This document shows, piece by piece, positions 15,780-24,447 of a stretch of DNA of 64,000 bases (its first letter is position 1; the number at the start of each line of letters is the position of its first letter). The DNA is taken from contig NZ_JAPELX010000001.1 of NCBI RefSeq assembly GCF_026343335.1, forward strand, positions 2,542,001 to 2,606,000, given 5' to 3'. The translations under genes and the position numbers were made by a program. The DNA comes from Streptomyces sp. NBC_00078. Lineage in GTDB: Bacteria > Actinomycetota > Actinomycetes > Streptomycetales > Streptomycetaceae. The notes under the pieces were generated by a model, which was not told where the DNA came from, searched no databases, and saw only the letters and a list, made by a program, of their open reading frames with translations.

Positions 15780-15959
15780 TCAGCCCGTGACCGACCTACG
15801 AGTCTTGCCCCGCTTCATGTAGTACCAGCACATGTTGCTGGACAGCCCCGCCAGCAGCACCCACACGATCCCCAGCCAGCTGCCCTGCGCGAAGGCGACC
15901 ACGGCCGCGGCCACGGCGAGCACACAGACGATCAGGGCATACAGTCCAAGGCGGGGCAT
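15780..15959 (-). pseudogene. Small membrane protein, probably truncated by element insertion
   Basis: The 59-residue frame reads MPRLGLYALIVCVLAVAAAV, then VAFAQGSWLGIVWVLLAGLSSNMCWYYMKRGKTRRSVTG. Two membrane helices are followed by a short basic tail. The integrase gene starts 94 bp further left, and the last codons do not look like a natural C-terminus. A candidate for the displaced C-terminal codons lies on the other side of the element (minus strand, 11198-11263, ending EPDSW). If so, the native protein was longer and this is the interrupted N-terminal part. Function is unknown; it lies 89 bp downstream of npdG on the same strand and may share its transcript. Confidence 0.6.
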
Positions 15960-16048
15960 TTCGATCGGCTCCTGTCGGCGGACTCGGGTTCAGGCCTTCG
16001 GGGGGACACTGCTACGCCGACCAGTGTCCCCCATCCCCCTCCGTCTCC

Positions 16049-16765
16049 CTACACGTCCGTGACACGCAGCCCGGCGTGCGCCTTGTACCGCCGGTTCACC
16101 GAGATCAGGTTGGCGACGAGCGACTCGACCTGGTGGGCGTTGCGCAGCCGGCCGGCGAAGATGCCGCGCATGCCGGGGATACGTCCGGCCAGGGCCTGCA
16201 CGATCTCGACGTCGTCCCGCACCTCCCCCAGCACCATCACGTCGGTGTCGATCTCGACGATCTCGGGGTCCTGCAGCAGCACCGCCGACAGGTGGTGGAA
16301 GGCCGCCGTCACCCGCGAGTCCGGCAGCAGGGCGGCGGCCTGCTCGGCCGCGCTCCCCTCCTCCGGCTTGATCGCGTACGCGCCCTTCTTGTCGAAGCCG
16401 AGCGGGTTGACGCAGTCCACGACGAGCTTGCCGGCCAGCTCCTCCCGCAGTGACTCCAGGGTCTTGCCGTGGCCGTCCCACGGCACGGCGACGATCACGA
16501 TGTCGCTGCGGCGCGCGCACTCGGCGTTGTCCGCGCCCTCGACGCCGTGCCCGAGCTCGTCGGCGGCGGCCTGTGCGCGCTCGGCGGCACGCGAGCCGAT
16601 GATCACCTTCTGGCCGGCCCTGGCCAGCCGGTAGGCCAGGCCCTTGCCCTGGGGCCCGGTCCCGCCGAGGACGCCGACGACGAGCCCGGAGACGTCGGGG
16701 AGGTCCCAGGGGTCCTTGGCGGGGGCCTTCGCGGGGACCTGTGCAGCACTGTCGGTAGAGGTCAT
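16049..16765 (-). CDS. npdG: NADPH-dependent F420 reductase
   Basis: The 238-residue protein transfers hydride between NADPH and coenzyme F420 in the cytosol, supplying reduced F420 for actinobacterial redox enzymes. The Rossmann start VVGVLGGTGPQGKGLAYRLARAGQ near residue 30 is diagnostic, as are VIIGSRAAERAQ (NADP 2'-phosphate recognition), VIVAVPWDGH, LVVDCVNPLGFD and a C-terminal LRNAHQVESLVANLISVNRRYKAHAGLRVTD. It is a little longer than archaeal homologues because of an N-terminal tail of about 28 residues. It heads a short minus-strand unit followed by the interrupted membrane protein gene. Confidence 0.93.
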   Translation of the reverse strand: MTSTDSAAQVPAKAPAKDPWDLPDVSGLVVGVLGGTGPQGKGLAYRLARAGQKVIIGSRAAERAQAAADELGHGVEGADNAECARRSDIVIVAVPWDGHGKTLESLREELAGKLVVDCVNPLGFDKKGAYAIKPEEGSAAEQAAALLPDSRVTAAFHHLSAVLLQDPEIVEIDTDVMVLGEVRDDVEIVQALAGRIPGMRGIFAGRLRNAHQVESLVANLISVNRRYKAHAGLRVTDV

Positions 16766-16802
16766 GGGCCGACTTTACGTCCGCCCCGGACGCCCCCGCC
16801 GG

Positions 16803-17150
16803 TCAGGTGAGCCGCGTCACGGGCACCCGCCGGAAGACGATCCGCTCGTACGCGCCGAAGTCCCCGGTCTCGTAGAGGAGTCCGACGGTCGAGGAGTCGA
16901 TCCGCACCAGGTCGGAGTAGGCGGCGGGCAGACCCACGACCTGGCGGCCCGTGTGCACGGGCCGCCAGGTCGTGCCGTTGTCCGCCGACGCACGGATGGT
17001 CATCAGCGCGCGGGCAAAGGCGTACGCGGGGCCGGAGAACAGCAGGACGTCGGGGTCGCGGAGCTGGAGCAGGCTGCCCTCGCACACCGGGCCGTCGAGA
17101 CCGGCCTGCGGGCGGAAGGGGGTCCGCGCGGAAGGGGACAGTGGCTTCGG
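16803..17150 (-). pseudogene. C-terminal remnant of a sialidase/BNR-repeat protein
   Basis: The reverse frame is open from a stop at 17151-17153 to the stop at 16803 and reads FRPQAGLDGPVCEGSLLQL. It then shows an Asp-box-like block, IRASADNGTTWRP, and SDLVRIDSSTVGLLYETGDFGAYERIVFRRVPV. These match the last blades of exo-alpha-sialidase propellers, which are normally 350 or more residues. No start codon with a ribosome binding site fits, and the N-terminal two-thirds is absent, so this looks like a decayed gene with its 5' end lost near 17,150. A GTG at about 17090 could start a 95-residue fragment, which would not fold as a propeller. Confidence 0.7.
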
Positions 17151-17233
17151 TCATCCGCGCAACGTCCCCAGGTCGGGCGAATTCGTGGTGAACTCCAGGT
17201 CACGAGTGACCGATTGGTGCAGGATGCGGACGC

Positions 17234-17836
17234 ATGGACGCCGTACGGGTCGCGCTGCTGCGCGAAGTGCTCGCAGGAACCGAGTGGTTGGGCGCCACGC
17301 GGCGCTTCGCGGGGACTTTGCGCGGATCCGTGGTCTCGCACGGCGGCGGGCTGCTCCTGGTGGGTACGCAGGAGTACGAGCCGTGGCATCTGGCGGCCCA
17401 CCTGGTGGACGAGGCCGCGTGGTCGGGGACGCCGGAGCTGGCCCCGACCCTGGTACGGCACGGCGCGTGCCCGTCCGATCCGGCGCATCTGGCAGTCGGG
17501 CTCGGCCGGTTGGCGGCGGCGCGCCGGGGCGAGACGCTGCTGGTCGTGTCGCCGGGAGGACCGGGCGCCCCGCTTCTGGAGCGGGTGCACGACGCACGGC
17601 GGGCGGGGGCGAGGGTGCTGGCACTCGGCCCCGGCGGGGGCGAACTCGCCCCCATGGCCCACGAGTCGCTGACCGTGCCGGAGGGCTCGGAGCTGGACCT
17701 GGACACCGTGCAGCACCTGGTCAGTGCGGCGGCCGGGGAGAACGCGCTCCCGGCACCGAGGGGGAACCGCCGGCTCAGGGACCGCCTGTACCGCCTGGCC
17801 GACCATCTCACTGCCCCACCACCCGCGCGCTGGTGA
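17234..17836 (+). CDS. Conserved hypothetical protein (200 aa)
   Basis: The product starts MDAVRVALLREVLAGTEWLG. It has LRGSVVSHGGGLLLVGTQEYEPWHLAAHLVDEA near residues 30-60, then RHGACPSDPAHLAVGLGRL, ETLLVVSPGGPGAPLLERVHDARRAGARVLALGPGGGELAPMAHESLTVP and a C-terminal charged tail. The strand-loop-helix pattern VLALGPGGGEL...SLTVP resembles SIS-type sugar isomerase folds, but I do not recognise a named family and no catalytic motif stands out. It precedes the 76-residue gene and map, and its stop overlaps a possible small downstream frame. Confidence 0.75.
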   Translation: MDAVRVALLREVLAGTEWLGATRRFAGTLRGSVVSHGGGLLLVGTQEYEPWHLAAHLVDEAAWSGTPELAPTLVRHGACPSDPAHLAVGLGRLAAARRGETLLVVSPGGPGAPLLERVHDARRAGARVLALGPGGGELAPMAHESLTVPEGSELDLDTVQHLVSAAAGENALPAPRGNRRLRDRLYRLADHLTAPPPARW

Positions 17837-17940
17837 CCTTCCCGGCCGCCTGGGAGTTCGCCCCGTACGACGTCCGCACGAACGAGCACGCGCTACGCCT
17901 GCGCGACCGGCGGAAGACGCCCGCACCCGCCCAGTCCTGA
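17833..17940 (+). CDS. Possible small coupled ORF (35 aa)
   Basis: A GTG overlaps the stop of the preceding gene in GTGA and opens a 35-codon frame reading VTFPAAWEFAPYDVRTNEHA, with a basic end. Composition looks coding and resembles the C-terminal end of a larger protein. It may be a short coupled gene or the original C-terminus of the upstream gene after a frameshift. Confidence 0.3.
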   Translation: MTFPAAWEFAPYDVRTNEHALRLRDRRKTPAPAQS

Positions 17941-17972
17941 TCGGGATCGGGATCGGGATCGGGATCGGGATC
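17940..17972. repeat. Hexanucleotide microsatellite GGGATC x5
   Basis: Five consecutive GATCGG/GGGATC units lie between the convergent ends of the 35-codon frame and the 76-residue gene, where slippage would not disturb coding. Confidence 0.85.
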
Positions 17973-18201
17973 AGTCGTCGTCAGGGGTTCCGGCGGGGGC
18001 GTCGTGCCACTTCGGGTCGTTCTCCCATTCGAGATTGCGCTCGCGGGCCGTCGCCATCGCGGCCTCTGCCTCCTGACGCGAGGCATACGGCCCGAACCGG
18101 TCCTTGGCCGGACACTCCGGCCCCTCCTCGACCTTCTTGTGCTCCAGGCAGTAGTACCATTCGCCCGGTTTCCCGGCGGTCCGCTTCTTGAACAAGGCCA
18201 T
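17971..18201 (-). CDS. Conserved small hypothetical protein (76 aa)
   Basis: The product begins [20 protein letters not shown], then [45 protein letters not shown] and an acidic tail. The segment [15 protein letters not shown] resembles a SPOR-like strand-helix unit, and two cysteines may bind metal. This compact protein type is conserved next to map in streptomycetes to my knowledge, but no function is established. It is divergent from map across 58 bp, so the two share a promoter region. Confidence 0.75.
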   Translation of the reverse strand: MALFKKRTAGKPGEWYYCLEHKKVEEGPECPAKDRFGPYASRQEAEAAMATARERNLEWENDPKWHDAPAGTPDDD

Positions 18202-18259
18202 GACCGGCTCCTCTCGCCTCCGACATGTTCCCCCATGCCCGCTGGTTAGACTCGCTGGC

Positions 18260-19117
18260 ATGTCTGGCCAGTCGCTGCTCGTACCAGGGGAGCTGTCTCC
18301 CACCCGTTCCGTACCCGGAAACATCCGCCGTCCCGAGTACGTCGGCAAGCCCGCGCCGTCGCCGTACACCGGGCCGGAGGTGCAGACGCCCGAGACGATC
18401 GAGGCGATGCGCATCGCCGGCCGGATCGCCGCGCAGGCGATGGCGGAGGCGGCCAAGCTCATCGCCCCCGGGGTCACCACCGACGAGCTGGACAAGGTGG
18501 CGCACGACTACATGTGCGACCACGGCGCCTACCCCTCGACGCTCGGCTACCGCGGCTTCCCCAAGTCCCTGTGCACCAGCCTCAACGAGGTGATCTGCCA
18601 CGGCATCCCGGATTCGACCGTGCTCCGGGACGGCGACATCATCAACCTCGACGTGACGGCGTACATCGGCGGGGTGCACGGCGACAACAACGCGACGTAT
18701 CTGGTCGGGAACGTCGACGACGAGAGCCGCCTGCTGGTCGAACGCACCAGGGAGTCGCTGGACCGCGCGATCAAGGCGGTCAAGCCGGGCCGCCAGATCA
18801 ACATCATCGGCCGTGTGATCGAGTCGTACGCCAAGCGCTTCGGGTACGGAGTGGTCCGCGACTTCACGGGCCACGGGATCAGCTCCTCGTTCCACTCGGG
18901 CCTGATCATCCCGCACTACGACAGCCCGCACGCGACGACGGTCATGCAGCCCGGGATGACGTTCACCATCGAGCCGATGCTGACGCTCGGGACGCACGAC
19001 TACGACATGTGGGACGACGGGTGGACGGTCGTCACCAAGGACCGCAGGCGGACGGCCCAGTTCGAGCACACGCTGGTGGTGACGGAGACGGGAGCGGAGA
19101 TCCTCACGCTCCCCTAG
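18260..19117 (+). CDS. map: Methionine aminopeptidase, type I
   Basis: The 285-residue enzyme removes N-terminal Met from nascent proteins. Metal ligands are visible in order: Asp in [11 protein letters not shown], Asp in [10 protein letters not shown], His in [13 protein letters not shown], Glu in FTIEPML and Glu in QFEHTLVV. The substrate-loop His is in VICHGIPD. An N-terminal extension of about 40 residues ([20 protein letters not shown] onward) marks the type Ic form found in actinobacteria, with a PxxP-like segment. The ATG at 18260 is chosen over an upstream in-frame codon at 18188, which would overlap the divergent gene. A strong terminator follows. Streptomycetes usually carry a second map in the ribosomal-protein region, so this may not be the only copy. 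Confidence 0.95.
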   Translation: MSGQSLLVPGELSPTRSVPGNIRRPEYVGKPAPSPYTGPEVQTPETIEAMRIAGRIAAQAMAEAAKLIAPGVTTDELDKVAHDYMCDHGAYPSTLGYRGFPKSLCTSLNEVICHGIPDSTVLRDGDIINLDVTAYIGGVHGDNNATYLVGNVDDESRLLVERTRESLDRAIKAVKPGRQINIIGRVIESYAKRFGYGVVRDFTGHGISSSFHSGLIIPHYDSPHATTVMQPGMTFTIEPMLTLGTHDYDMWDDGWTVVTKDRRRTAQFEHTLVVTETGAEILTLP

Positions 19118-19152
19118 CGCACGCCAGGGATCGCTCTCCGCAGCGCACCCCC

Positions 19153-19192
19153 GAGGCCCGCCCTCAACGGAAGTACCAGGGCGGGCCTCTTT
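19153..19192. terminator. Bidirectional-type terminator between map and phzF-like gene
   Basis: GAGGCCCGCCCT (19153-19164) and AGGGCGGGCCTC (19178-19189) form a 12-bp perfect stem followed by TTT. It separates two convergent genes. Confidence 0.85.
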
Positions 19193-19197
19193 GCCGG

Positions 19198-19866
19198 CTA
19201 GCGCTCCGGCTCACGCTCCAGGAAGACCCGGCCGCCGATCTCCACCCACCCGTACGGCTGCGGAGCGGTGAGGATCTGCGACCCCGCGCCCTGGGTGATG
19301 TTGAGCGCCCGGCCGAGGCGGTCCGTCAGGAGCAGCGCCGCCGCACCCGTCGCCTCGTCCTCCTCGATGCCGTCGTCGCGCCCCGGGAAGCCGCGCGCCC
19401 GGACCCGCCCCGCCGGCTCGTCCTCCCAGGCCCAGGCGTAGATCCACTCCCCCTTGGCCGGCACGGGCAGGGCATCGACCTCGGCGGCCGTCGCGTACTG
19501 GCGCAGCGTCCGCGGCGGAGCCCACTCCGCGCGCGCCTCGATCCAGCTGAACTCCCCGTCCTGGCGGGCCCCGACCACCCCGGCCGGTGTCACCAGCTCG
19601 GGCACGTCGAGGAGCCAGGCCGTGCCGACGCAGGGGTGGCCGGCGAAGGGCAGCCGCAGGGTCGGGGTGTAGATGTCGACGACTCCGCGCTCGGGATCGT
19701 CGACGAACACCGTCTCGCTGAACCCGAGTTTCCCGGCGAACGCCTGCCGCTCGCCCGGGTCCGGCAGCACGGAGCCCTCGCGGACGACGCCGAGTTCGTT
19801 GCCGTAACCGCCGTTCGGCCCGCAGAAGACGCGGAGTACGTCGTAGTCAGTCACCGGGGCATTCAA
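19198..19866 (-). CDS. PhzF family phenazine-biosynthesis-like epimerase/isomerase
   Basis: The 222-residue protein shows PhzF family marks: DVLRVFCGPNGGYGNELGVV (with the N-x-x-AVV-like start), LRLPFAGHPCVGTAWLL (substrate-binding FAGHP), GIEEDEATGAAALLLTDRL (the D-x-ATG loop) and QGAGSQILTAP. It is shorter than typical PhzF (about 280 residues), with a reduced central part, but both lobes are present. PhzF enzymes catalyse proton-transfer isomerisations; most genomic paralogues, including probably this one, have no known substrate. It is not beside other phenazine genes. The start at 19866 lies 190 bp from the iron box of the efe operon. Confidence 0.85.
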   Translation of the reverse strand: MNAPVTDYDVLRVFCGPNGGYGNELGVVREGSVLPDPGERQAFAGKLGFSETVFVDDPERGVVDIYTPTLRLPFAGHPCVGTAWLLDVPELVTPAGVVGARQDGEFSWIEARAEWAPPRTLRQYATAAEVDALPVPAKGEWIYAWAWEDEPAGRVRARGFPGRDDGIEEDEATGAAALLLTDRLGRALNITQGAGSQILTAPQPYGWVEIGGRVFLEREPER

Positions 19867-20056
19867 ACACCGCCCCTCAAGGCGTGCCGCGGCCGCCCAC
19901 GGCGGGGGCCCTTCCGGTCACCCGAAACGAAATCCTTGGAGTTCCCTTGACCATTCCTTGGGGTCCGTTTTTGGCCGGCGTGATCAGCCCGTGCTCATAC
20001 ACCGTCCATGAGAGCTGAATCACCACATGGGTGGGTATCACGCAGGCAAGCCTTAG

Positions 20057-20078
20057 ATAAGTTAGGCGAGCCTCACCA
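20057..20078. promoter_or_regulatory. Iron box (DmdR/IdeR-type) upstream of efeO
   Basis: GTTAGGCGAGCCTCA matches the core of the actinobacterial iron box TTAGGTTAGGCTAACCTAA at most positions, and TTAGATAA precedes it. It is about 50 bp before efeO, where a DmdR1/IdeR repressor with Fe(II) would block transcription. Confidence 0.75.
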
Positions 20079-20128
20079 TCCCTGCGTGAGGCCCGACACG
20101 CGATTTTTCGCCACCTCTTGGAGCCTGC

Positions 20129-21280
20129 ATGCGAGCCGCCAGACTCTCCGTCGTCACCGCCGTCGTCACGGCGGCGGCACTGACCGCCGTCACGGGGTGC
20201 ACGGAGAAGAGCAAGGGTGACGGTGACGCGGCAGTCAAGGTGACCGCCGCCGACTCCACGTGCGACACCTCCGCCAAGTCGGTGCCGGCCGGCCAGGTCA
20301 CGCTGAGCATCGAGAACAAGGGTTCGCGGGCGACCGAGGTCGAGATCCTCTTCCCGGACGACCGGATCGTGTCGGAGAAGGAGAACATCGGGCCGGGCAC
20401 CAAGTACACGCTGACCGCGGAGGTGAAGGCGGGAGCGTACGAGATCGCCTGCCGCCCGGGGATGAAGGGGCACGGCGTCCGGCAGAAGCTCACGGTCACC
20501 GGCTCCGGCGCGGTCGCCAAGCGCGACCCCAAGCTGGACAAGGCCGTCGCCGACTACCGCGAATACGCGCAGGAGCAGGCCGACGCCACCCTCCCGAAGG
20601 TGGAGACCTTCGCCGAGGCGATCAAGGCCGGCGACCTCGACGCCGCCAAGAAGGCCTACGCCCCGTCCCGCGTCGGCTGGGAGCGCACCGAGCCCATCGC
20701 CGAGTCCTTCGGGGACATCGACCCCGAGACCGACACCCGCGCCGACGGCCTGGAGAAGGGCCAGAAGTGGACCGGCTGGCACGCGCTGGAGAAGGCGCTG
20801 TGGCAGGACAAGAAGATCGGCGCCGCGCAGAAGACGCTCGCCGACCAGCTGGTCACCGACCTCAAGGACTGGCAGAAGCGGGTCGGCAAGGCCGTGATCA
20901 CCCCGACCTCCATGGCCAACGGCGCCAAGGAACTGCTCGACGAGGTCGCCACCGGCAAGATCACCGGTGAGGAGGACGCCTACTCGCACACCGACCTGAG
21001 CGACTTCAAGGCCAACGTCGAGGGCGCACAGAAGGCGTACGAGCTGCTCAAGCCGGTCGCGCAGAAGAACGACAAGGCGCTGACCACCGAGCTGGACAAG
21101 CAGTTCACCTCGCTGAACTCGACGCTCGACAAGTACCGCACGGACGATCCGCAGGGAACGGAACAGAACGGGTTCGTGTCGTACGACACCGTCACCGAGG
21201 ACCAGCGCAAGGAACTCTCGGACGCGGTGAACGCGCTCGCGGAGCCGCTGTCCAAGCTCGCCGCCGCCGTTGTGAAGTAG
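20129..21280 (+). CDS. efeO: Iron uptake lipoprotein EfeO
   Basis: The 383-residue lipoprotein is the extracytoplasmic component of the EfeUOB iron system. The signal peptide ends in LTAVTGC, so Cys24 would be lipidated. Residues about 35-130 form a cupredoxin-like domain (QVTLSIENKGSRATEVEIL, YEIACRPGMKGHG). The remainder is the M75/imelysin-type domain with the HxxE metal motif WHALEKALW near residue 218. EfeO is thought to bind iron and pass it to the permease. It is the first gene of the operon behind an iron box, with 13 bp to efeB. An imperfectly conserved cupredoxin copper site is normal for the family. Confidence 0.95.
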   Translation: MRAARLSVVTAVVTAAALTAVTGCTEKSKGDGDAAVKVTAADSTCDTSAKSVPAGQVTLSIENKGSRATEVEILFPDDRIVSEKENIGPGTKYTLTAEVKAGAYEIACRPGMKGHGVRQKLTVTGSGAVAKRDPKLDKAVADYREYAQEQADATLPKVETFAEAIKAGDLDAAKKAYAPSRVGWERTEPIAESFGDIDPETDTRADGLEKGQKWTGWHALEKALWQDKKIGAAQKTLADQLVTDLKDWQKRVGKAVITPTSMANGAKELLDEVATGKITGEEDAYSHTDLSDFKANVEGAQKAYELLKPVAQKNDKALTTELDKQFTSLNSTLDKYRTDDPQGTEQNGFVSYDTVTEDQRKELSDAVNALAEPLSKLAAAVVK

Positions 21281-21293
21281 GGGACGGACCACC

Positions 21294-22601
21294 ATGACGG
21301 ACACTCAGGAAGCAACGGGCGCGGAAGCCGCCGCGGACAAGCAGCCCTCCCGGCGTTCGCTGATCGGCTGGGGCGGGGCCGGGCTCGCGCTCGGTGCCGC
21401 CGCGGCCGGCGGTGCGGTGGCGATGACCCGCGTGGGCGACTCCGCCGACGACGCGGCTCCGGCCGCCGCCGAGACGGGCGCCGCGGTCGCCTTCCACGGC
21501 GCCAACCAGGCCGGCATCGCCACACCGGTGCAGGACAGGCTGCACTTCGCCGCGTTCGACGTGCAGACCGACGACCGCGCCGAGTTCGTGCAGATGCTCA
21601 AGGACTGGACGGCGGCCGCACGCCGGATGACCGCCGGGAAGGCGGTCGGTGACGGCGCGTACGGCGGTCTCGCCGAGGCACCGCCGGACGACACGGGCGA
21701 GGCGCTGGGTCTGAAGCCCTCGCGGCTGACGCTGACCATCGGCTTCGGTCCGTCGCTGTTCGAGAAGTACGGCGACACGTTCGGGATCAAGGACCGGCGG
21801 CCCGAGGCCCTGGCCGACCTCCCGCAGTTCGCCGGCGACGCCCTCGACAAGTCGCGCACCGGCGGCGATCTGTGCATCCAGGCCTGTGCCGACGACCCGC
21901 AGGTCGCCGTGCACGCGATTCGCAACCTGGCCCGCATCGGCTTCGGCAAGGTCAGTATCCGCTGGTCGCAGCTCGGTTTCGGCAAGACCTCGTCGACGAC
22001 CCCCGACGCGCAGACCCCGCGCAACCTGATGGGCTTCAAGGACGGCACCCGCAACATCGCGGGCACCGAGACGGACCGGCTGAAGAGGTTCGTGTGGGTC
22101 GGGGACAAGGACGGCGGCAAGGACTCGGACTGGATGACCGGCGGGTCCTACCTCGTCGCCCGGCGCATCCGGATGCACATCGAGACCTGGGACCGCACGT
22201 CGCTGCAGGAGCAGGAGGACGTGTTCGGCCGCGACAAGGGCGAAGGTGCCCCGGTCGGCAAGGCCAAGGAGCACGACGCGCCGTTCCTGAAGGCGATGAA
22301 GCCCGACGCGCACGTCCGGCTCGCGCACCCCGACTCCAACAACGGGATCACGATCCTGCGCCGTGGCTACTCCTTCACCGACGGCACCGACGGTCTGGGC
22401 CGCCTGGAGGCGGGGCTGTTCTTCCTGGCCTACATGCGTGACGTGCGCAAGGGATTCATCCCGCTGCAGCGCAGGCTGTCGGCTTCCGACGCGCTCAACG
22501 AGTACATCCAGCACGTGGGTTCGGCGGTGTTCGCCGTTCCGCCGGGCGTCCGCGACAAGGACGACTGGTGGGGCAGCACACTGTTCTCCAAGGAGGCGTA
22601 G
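21294..22601 (+). CDS. efeB: Deferrochelatase/DyP-type peroxidase EfeB
   Basis: The 435-residue haem enzyme has a Tat signal (PSRRSLIGWGGAGLALGAAA), so it is exported folded with its haem. DyP features include GFKDGTRN (the GxxDG motif with the distal Asp), LAHPDSNNGITILRRGYSF (proximal haem His region) and GLFFLAYMRDVRKGFIPLQ. EfeB is reported to oxidise ferrous iron or release iron from haem, feeding EfeU. It lies 13 bp after efeO and 3 bp before efeU. The order O-B-U differs from the enterobacterial U-O-B order but is usual in actinobacteria. Confidence 0.95.
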   Translation: MTDTQEATGAEAAADKQPSRRSLIGWGGAGLALGAAAAGGAVAMTRVGDSADDAAPAAAETGAAVAFHGANQAGIATPVQDRLHFAAFDVQTDDRAEFVQMLKDWTAAARRMTAGKAVGDGAYGGLAEAPPDDTGEALGLKPSRLTLTIGFGPSLFEKYGDTFGIKDRRPEALADLPQFAGDALDKSRTGGDLCIQACADDPQVAVHAIRNLARIGFGKVSIRWSQLGFGKTSSTTPDAQTPRNLMGFKDGTRNIAGTETDRLKRFVWVGDKDGGKDSDWMTGGSYLVARRIRMHIETWDRTSLQEQEDVFGRDKGEGAPVGKAKEHDAPFLKAMKPDAHVRLAHPDSNNGITILRRGYSFTDGTDGLGRLEAGLFFLAYMRDVRKGFIPLQRRLSASDALNEYIQHVGSAVFAVPPGVRDKDDWWGSTLFSKEA

Positions 22602-22604
22602 CCC

Positions 22605-23477
22605 GTGTTCTCCAACTATCTGATCGGTCTGCGCGAGGGCCTGGAAGCCAGCCTGGTCGTCTGCATCCTGATCGCCTATCTGGTCAAGACGGACCGCAGG
22701 GACGCCATCCGGCCGATCTGGATCGGCATCGCCGTGGCGGTGTTCATCGCGATGGGCTTCGGCTGCGCGCTCGAATTCGGCTCCCAGGAGCTGACGTTCC
22801 AGGCGCAGGAGGCGCTCGGCGGTTCGCTGTCGATCGTCGCGGTCTGCCTGGTGACGTGGATGGTCTTCTGGATGCGGCGCACCGCCCGGCACCTGAGGTT
22901 CGAGCTGCACGGCAAGCTGGACGCCGCCCTCGCGATGGGCACGGGCGCGCTGGTCGCCACCGCGTTCCTCGCCGTCGGCCGTGAGGGACTGGAGACGGCG
23001 CTGTTCGTGTGGGCGTCGGTCCACGCGGCCAGCGACGGCACCCCGCGCCCACTGGTCGGCGTGGCGCTGGGCCTGGCGACCGCGGTCTTCCTGGGCTGGC
23101 TGTTCTACCGGGGCGCCCTGAAGATCAACCTCGCGAAGTTCTTCACCTGGACCGGCGGCATGCTGGTCGTGGTCGCGGCGGGCGTGCTGGCGTACGGCTT
23201 CCACGATCTGCAGGAGGCCGACTGGCTGCCGGGCCTGACGAGCCTGGCCTTCGACATCAGCGGCACCATCCCACCGGACAGCTGGTACGGCACGCTGCTG
23301 AAGGGCGTGTTCAACTTCCAGCCGGACCCGACCGTCCTCCAGGTCACGGTGTGGCTGCTGTACTTGATCCCGACGCTCGCGCTGTTCTTCGCCCCGGTAG
23401 GGTTCGCCTCCGGGAAGGGGAAGGTGAAGGCACCTGATGAGCAGGGATCGCGGCCCTCGAAGGCTCCGCAGGCTTGA
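22605..23477 (+). CDS. efeU: High-affinity iron permease EfeU (FTR1 family)
   Basis: The 290-residue membrane protein has seven probable TM segments and two REGLE iron-binding motifs, LIGLREGLEASLVV in TM1 and AVGREGLETALFV in TM4, the defining marks of FTR1/EfeU. It imports iron across the cytoplasmic membrane in concert with EfeO and EfeB. The start is GTG, 3 bp after the efeB stop. The last 41 bp overlap the next gene in another frame, indicating close coupling. Confidence 0.95.
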   Translation: MFSNYLIGLREGLEASLVVCILIAYLVKTDRRDAIRPIWIGIAVAVFIAMGFGCALEFGSQELTFQAQEALGGSLSIVAVCLVTWMVFWMRRTARHLRFELHGKLDAALAMGTGALVATAFLAVGREGLETALFVWASVHAASDGTPRPLVGVALGLATAVFLGWLFYRGALKINLAKFFTWTGGMLVVVAAGVLAYGFHDLQEADWLPGLTSLAFDISGTIPPDSWYGTLLKGVFNFQPDPTVLQVTVWLLYLIPTLALFFAPVGFASGKGKVKAPDEQGSRPSKAPQA

Positions 23478-24438
23478 CCGGCGCGTACTGATCGCGGCCT
23501 CGGTGACCGCTTTGTCGTTGACGGCGAGCGGTTGCGTGGTGGTGCACGGGGAGCGCGAGGTGCTCCCCTCCTCCACGCGTGGCGAGGCCGTCAGGGCGCT
23601 CCGGCAGTTCACCACCGCGTACAACAAGGCGGACAAGGCGTACGACAGTTCGCTCGACGCCGACCATGTCACCGGCGCCCTGGGCGACATCGACGCGGCC
23701 CGCCTCAAGGCCGGTCACGCGAACAACCCGGGCGGCAATCCGGCGCACACGCCGCTGAATTTGAGCGACGTGACGTACACGATCCCCAAGAAGGCGGGCT
23801 GGCCGCGCTGGTTCGTCGCCGACGCGTCCGCCAACAAGGGCGGCAACTCGCGCTGGGTGTTCGTGTTCCTGCGGGGCGGCCCGGACGAGTCGTGGCAGGT
23901 GGCGTATCTGACGCTGGTGGTGCCCGGCCAGATGCCGAAGTTCCAGAAGGACGCGGACGGCTGGGCCGAGGCCGTGCCCGCGGACTCGACGGAACTGGCC
24001 GTCAGGCCCGCGGACTTGAGCAAGGACTACGCGACCTACCTGAAGAGCGGCGGGAGTTCCTTCGCGGACGGCGCGAACACCAGCGGGTGGCGTGCGAAGC
24101 GGAAGAAGAGCGCCCAGCAGCCGGGGCGGGTCACCCAGTACATCGACGAGCCGCTGACGAGCGGGGACTACGCACCACTGGCCCTGCGGACGGCGAACGG
24201 CGGAGCCCTGGTGTTCTTCACCACGCGCTACTACGCGAAGGAGACGGCCTACCCGGGCACGTCGCTCCCCACGCCCACCAAGGACGTGCAGGCCCTGACG
24301 AAGGGCGAGGTCAAGCAGTCACTGACCATGGAGCTGAGGTCGAACCAGGTGGCTCTTGACCCGGCGCAGGGCTCGGGGAAGGCACAGGTCGGCGTACTGG
24401 GACGAATCGAGGGGCTCACGTCGGCGGTGGGTTCGTAG
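23437..24438 (+). CDS. Lipoprotein of unknown function coupled to the efe operon
   Basis: The 333-residue protein has a very basic N-terminus (RDRGPRRLRRLDRR), a hydrophobic signal and lipobox LTASGC, so Cys33 is the likely lipidation site. Two similar halves of alternating strands follow (RALRQFTTAYNKADKAYDS; WPRWFVADAS; GALVFFTTRYYAKETAYPG). Streptomyces lipoproteins of this kind are annotated only by DUF. It begins 41 bp inside efeU, so it is translated from the same mRNA. A role at the membrane exterior with the iron system is possible but not shown by any motif. A hairpin follows its stop. Confidence 0.75.
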   Translation: MSRDRGPRRLRRLDRRVLIAASVTALSLTASGCVVVHGEREVLPSSTRGEAVRALRQFTTAYNKADKAYDSSLDADHVTGALGDIDAARLKAGHANNPGGNPAHTPLNLSDVTYTIPKKAGWPRWFVADASANKGGNSRWVFVFLRGGPDESWQVAYLTLVVPGQMPKFQKDADGWAEAVPADSTELAVRPADLSKDYATYLKSGGSSFADGANTSGWRAKRKKSAQQPGRVTQYIDEPLTSGDYAPLALRTANGGALVFFTTRYYAKETAYPGTSLPTPTKDVQALTKGEVKQSLTMELRSNQVALDPAQGSGKAQVGVLGRIEGLTSAVGS

Positions 24439-24447
24439 CCACCCCGT

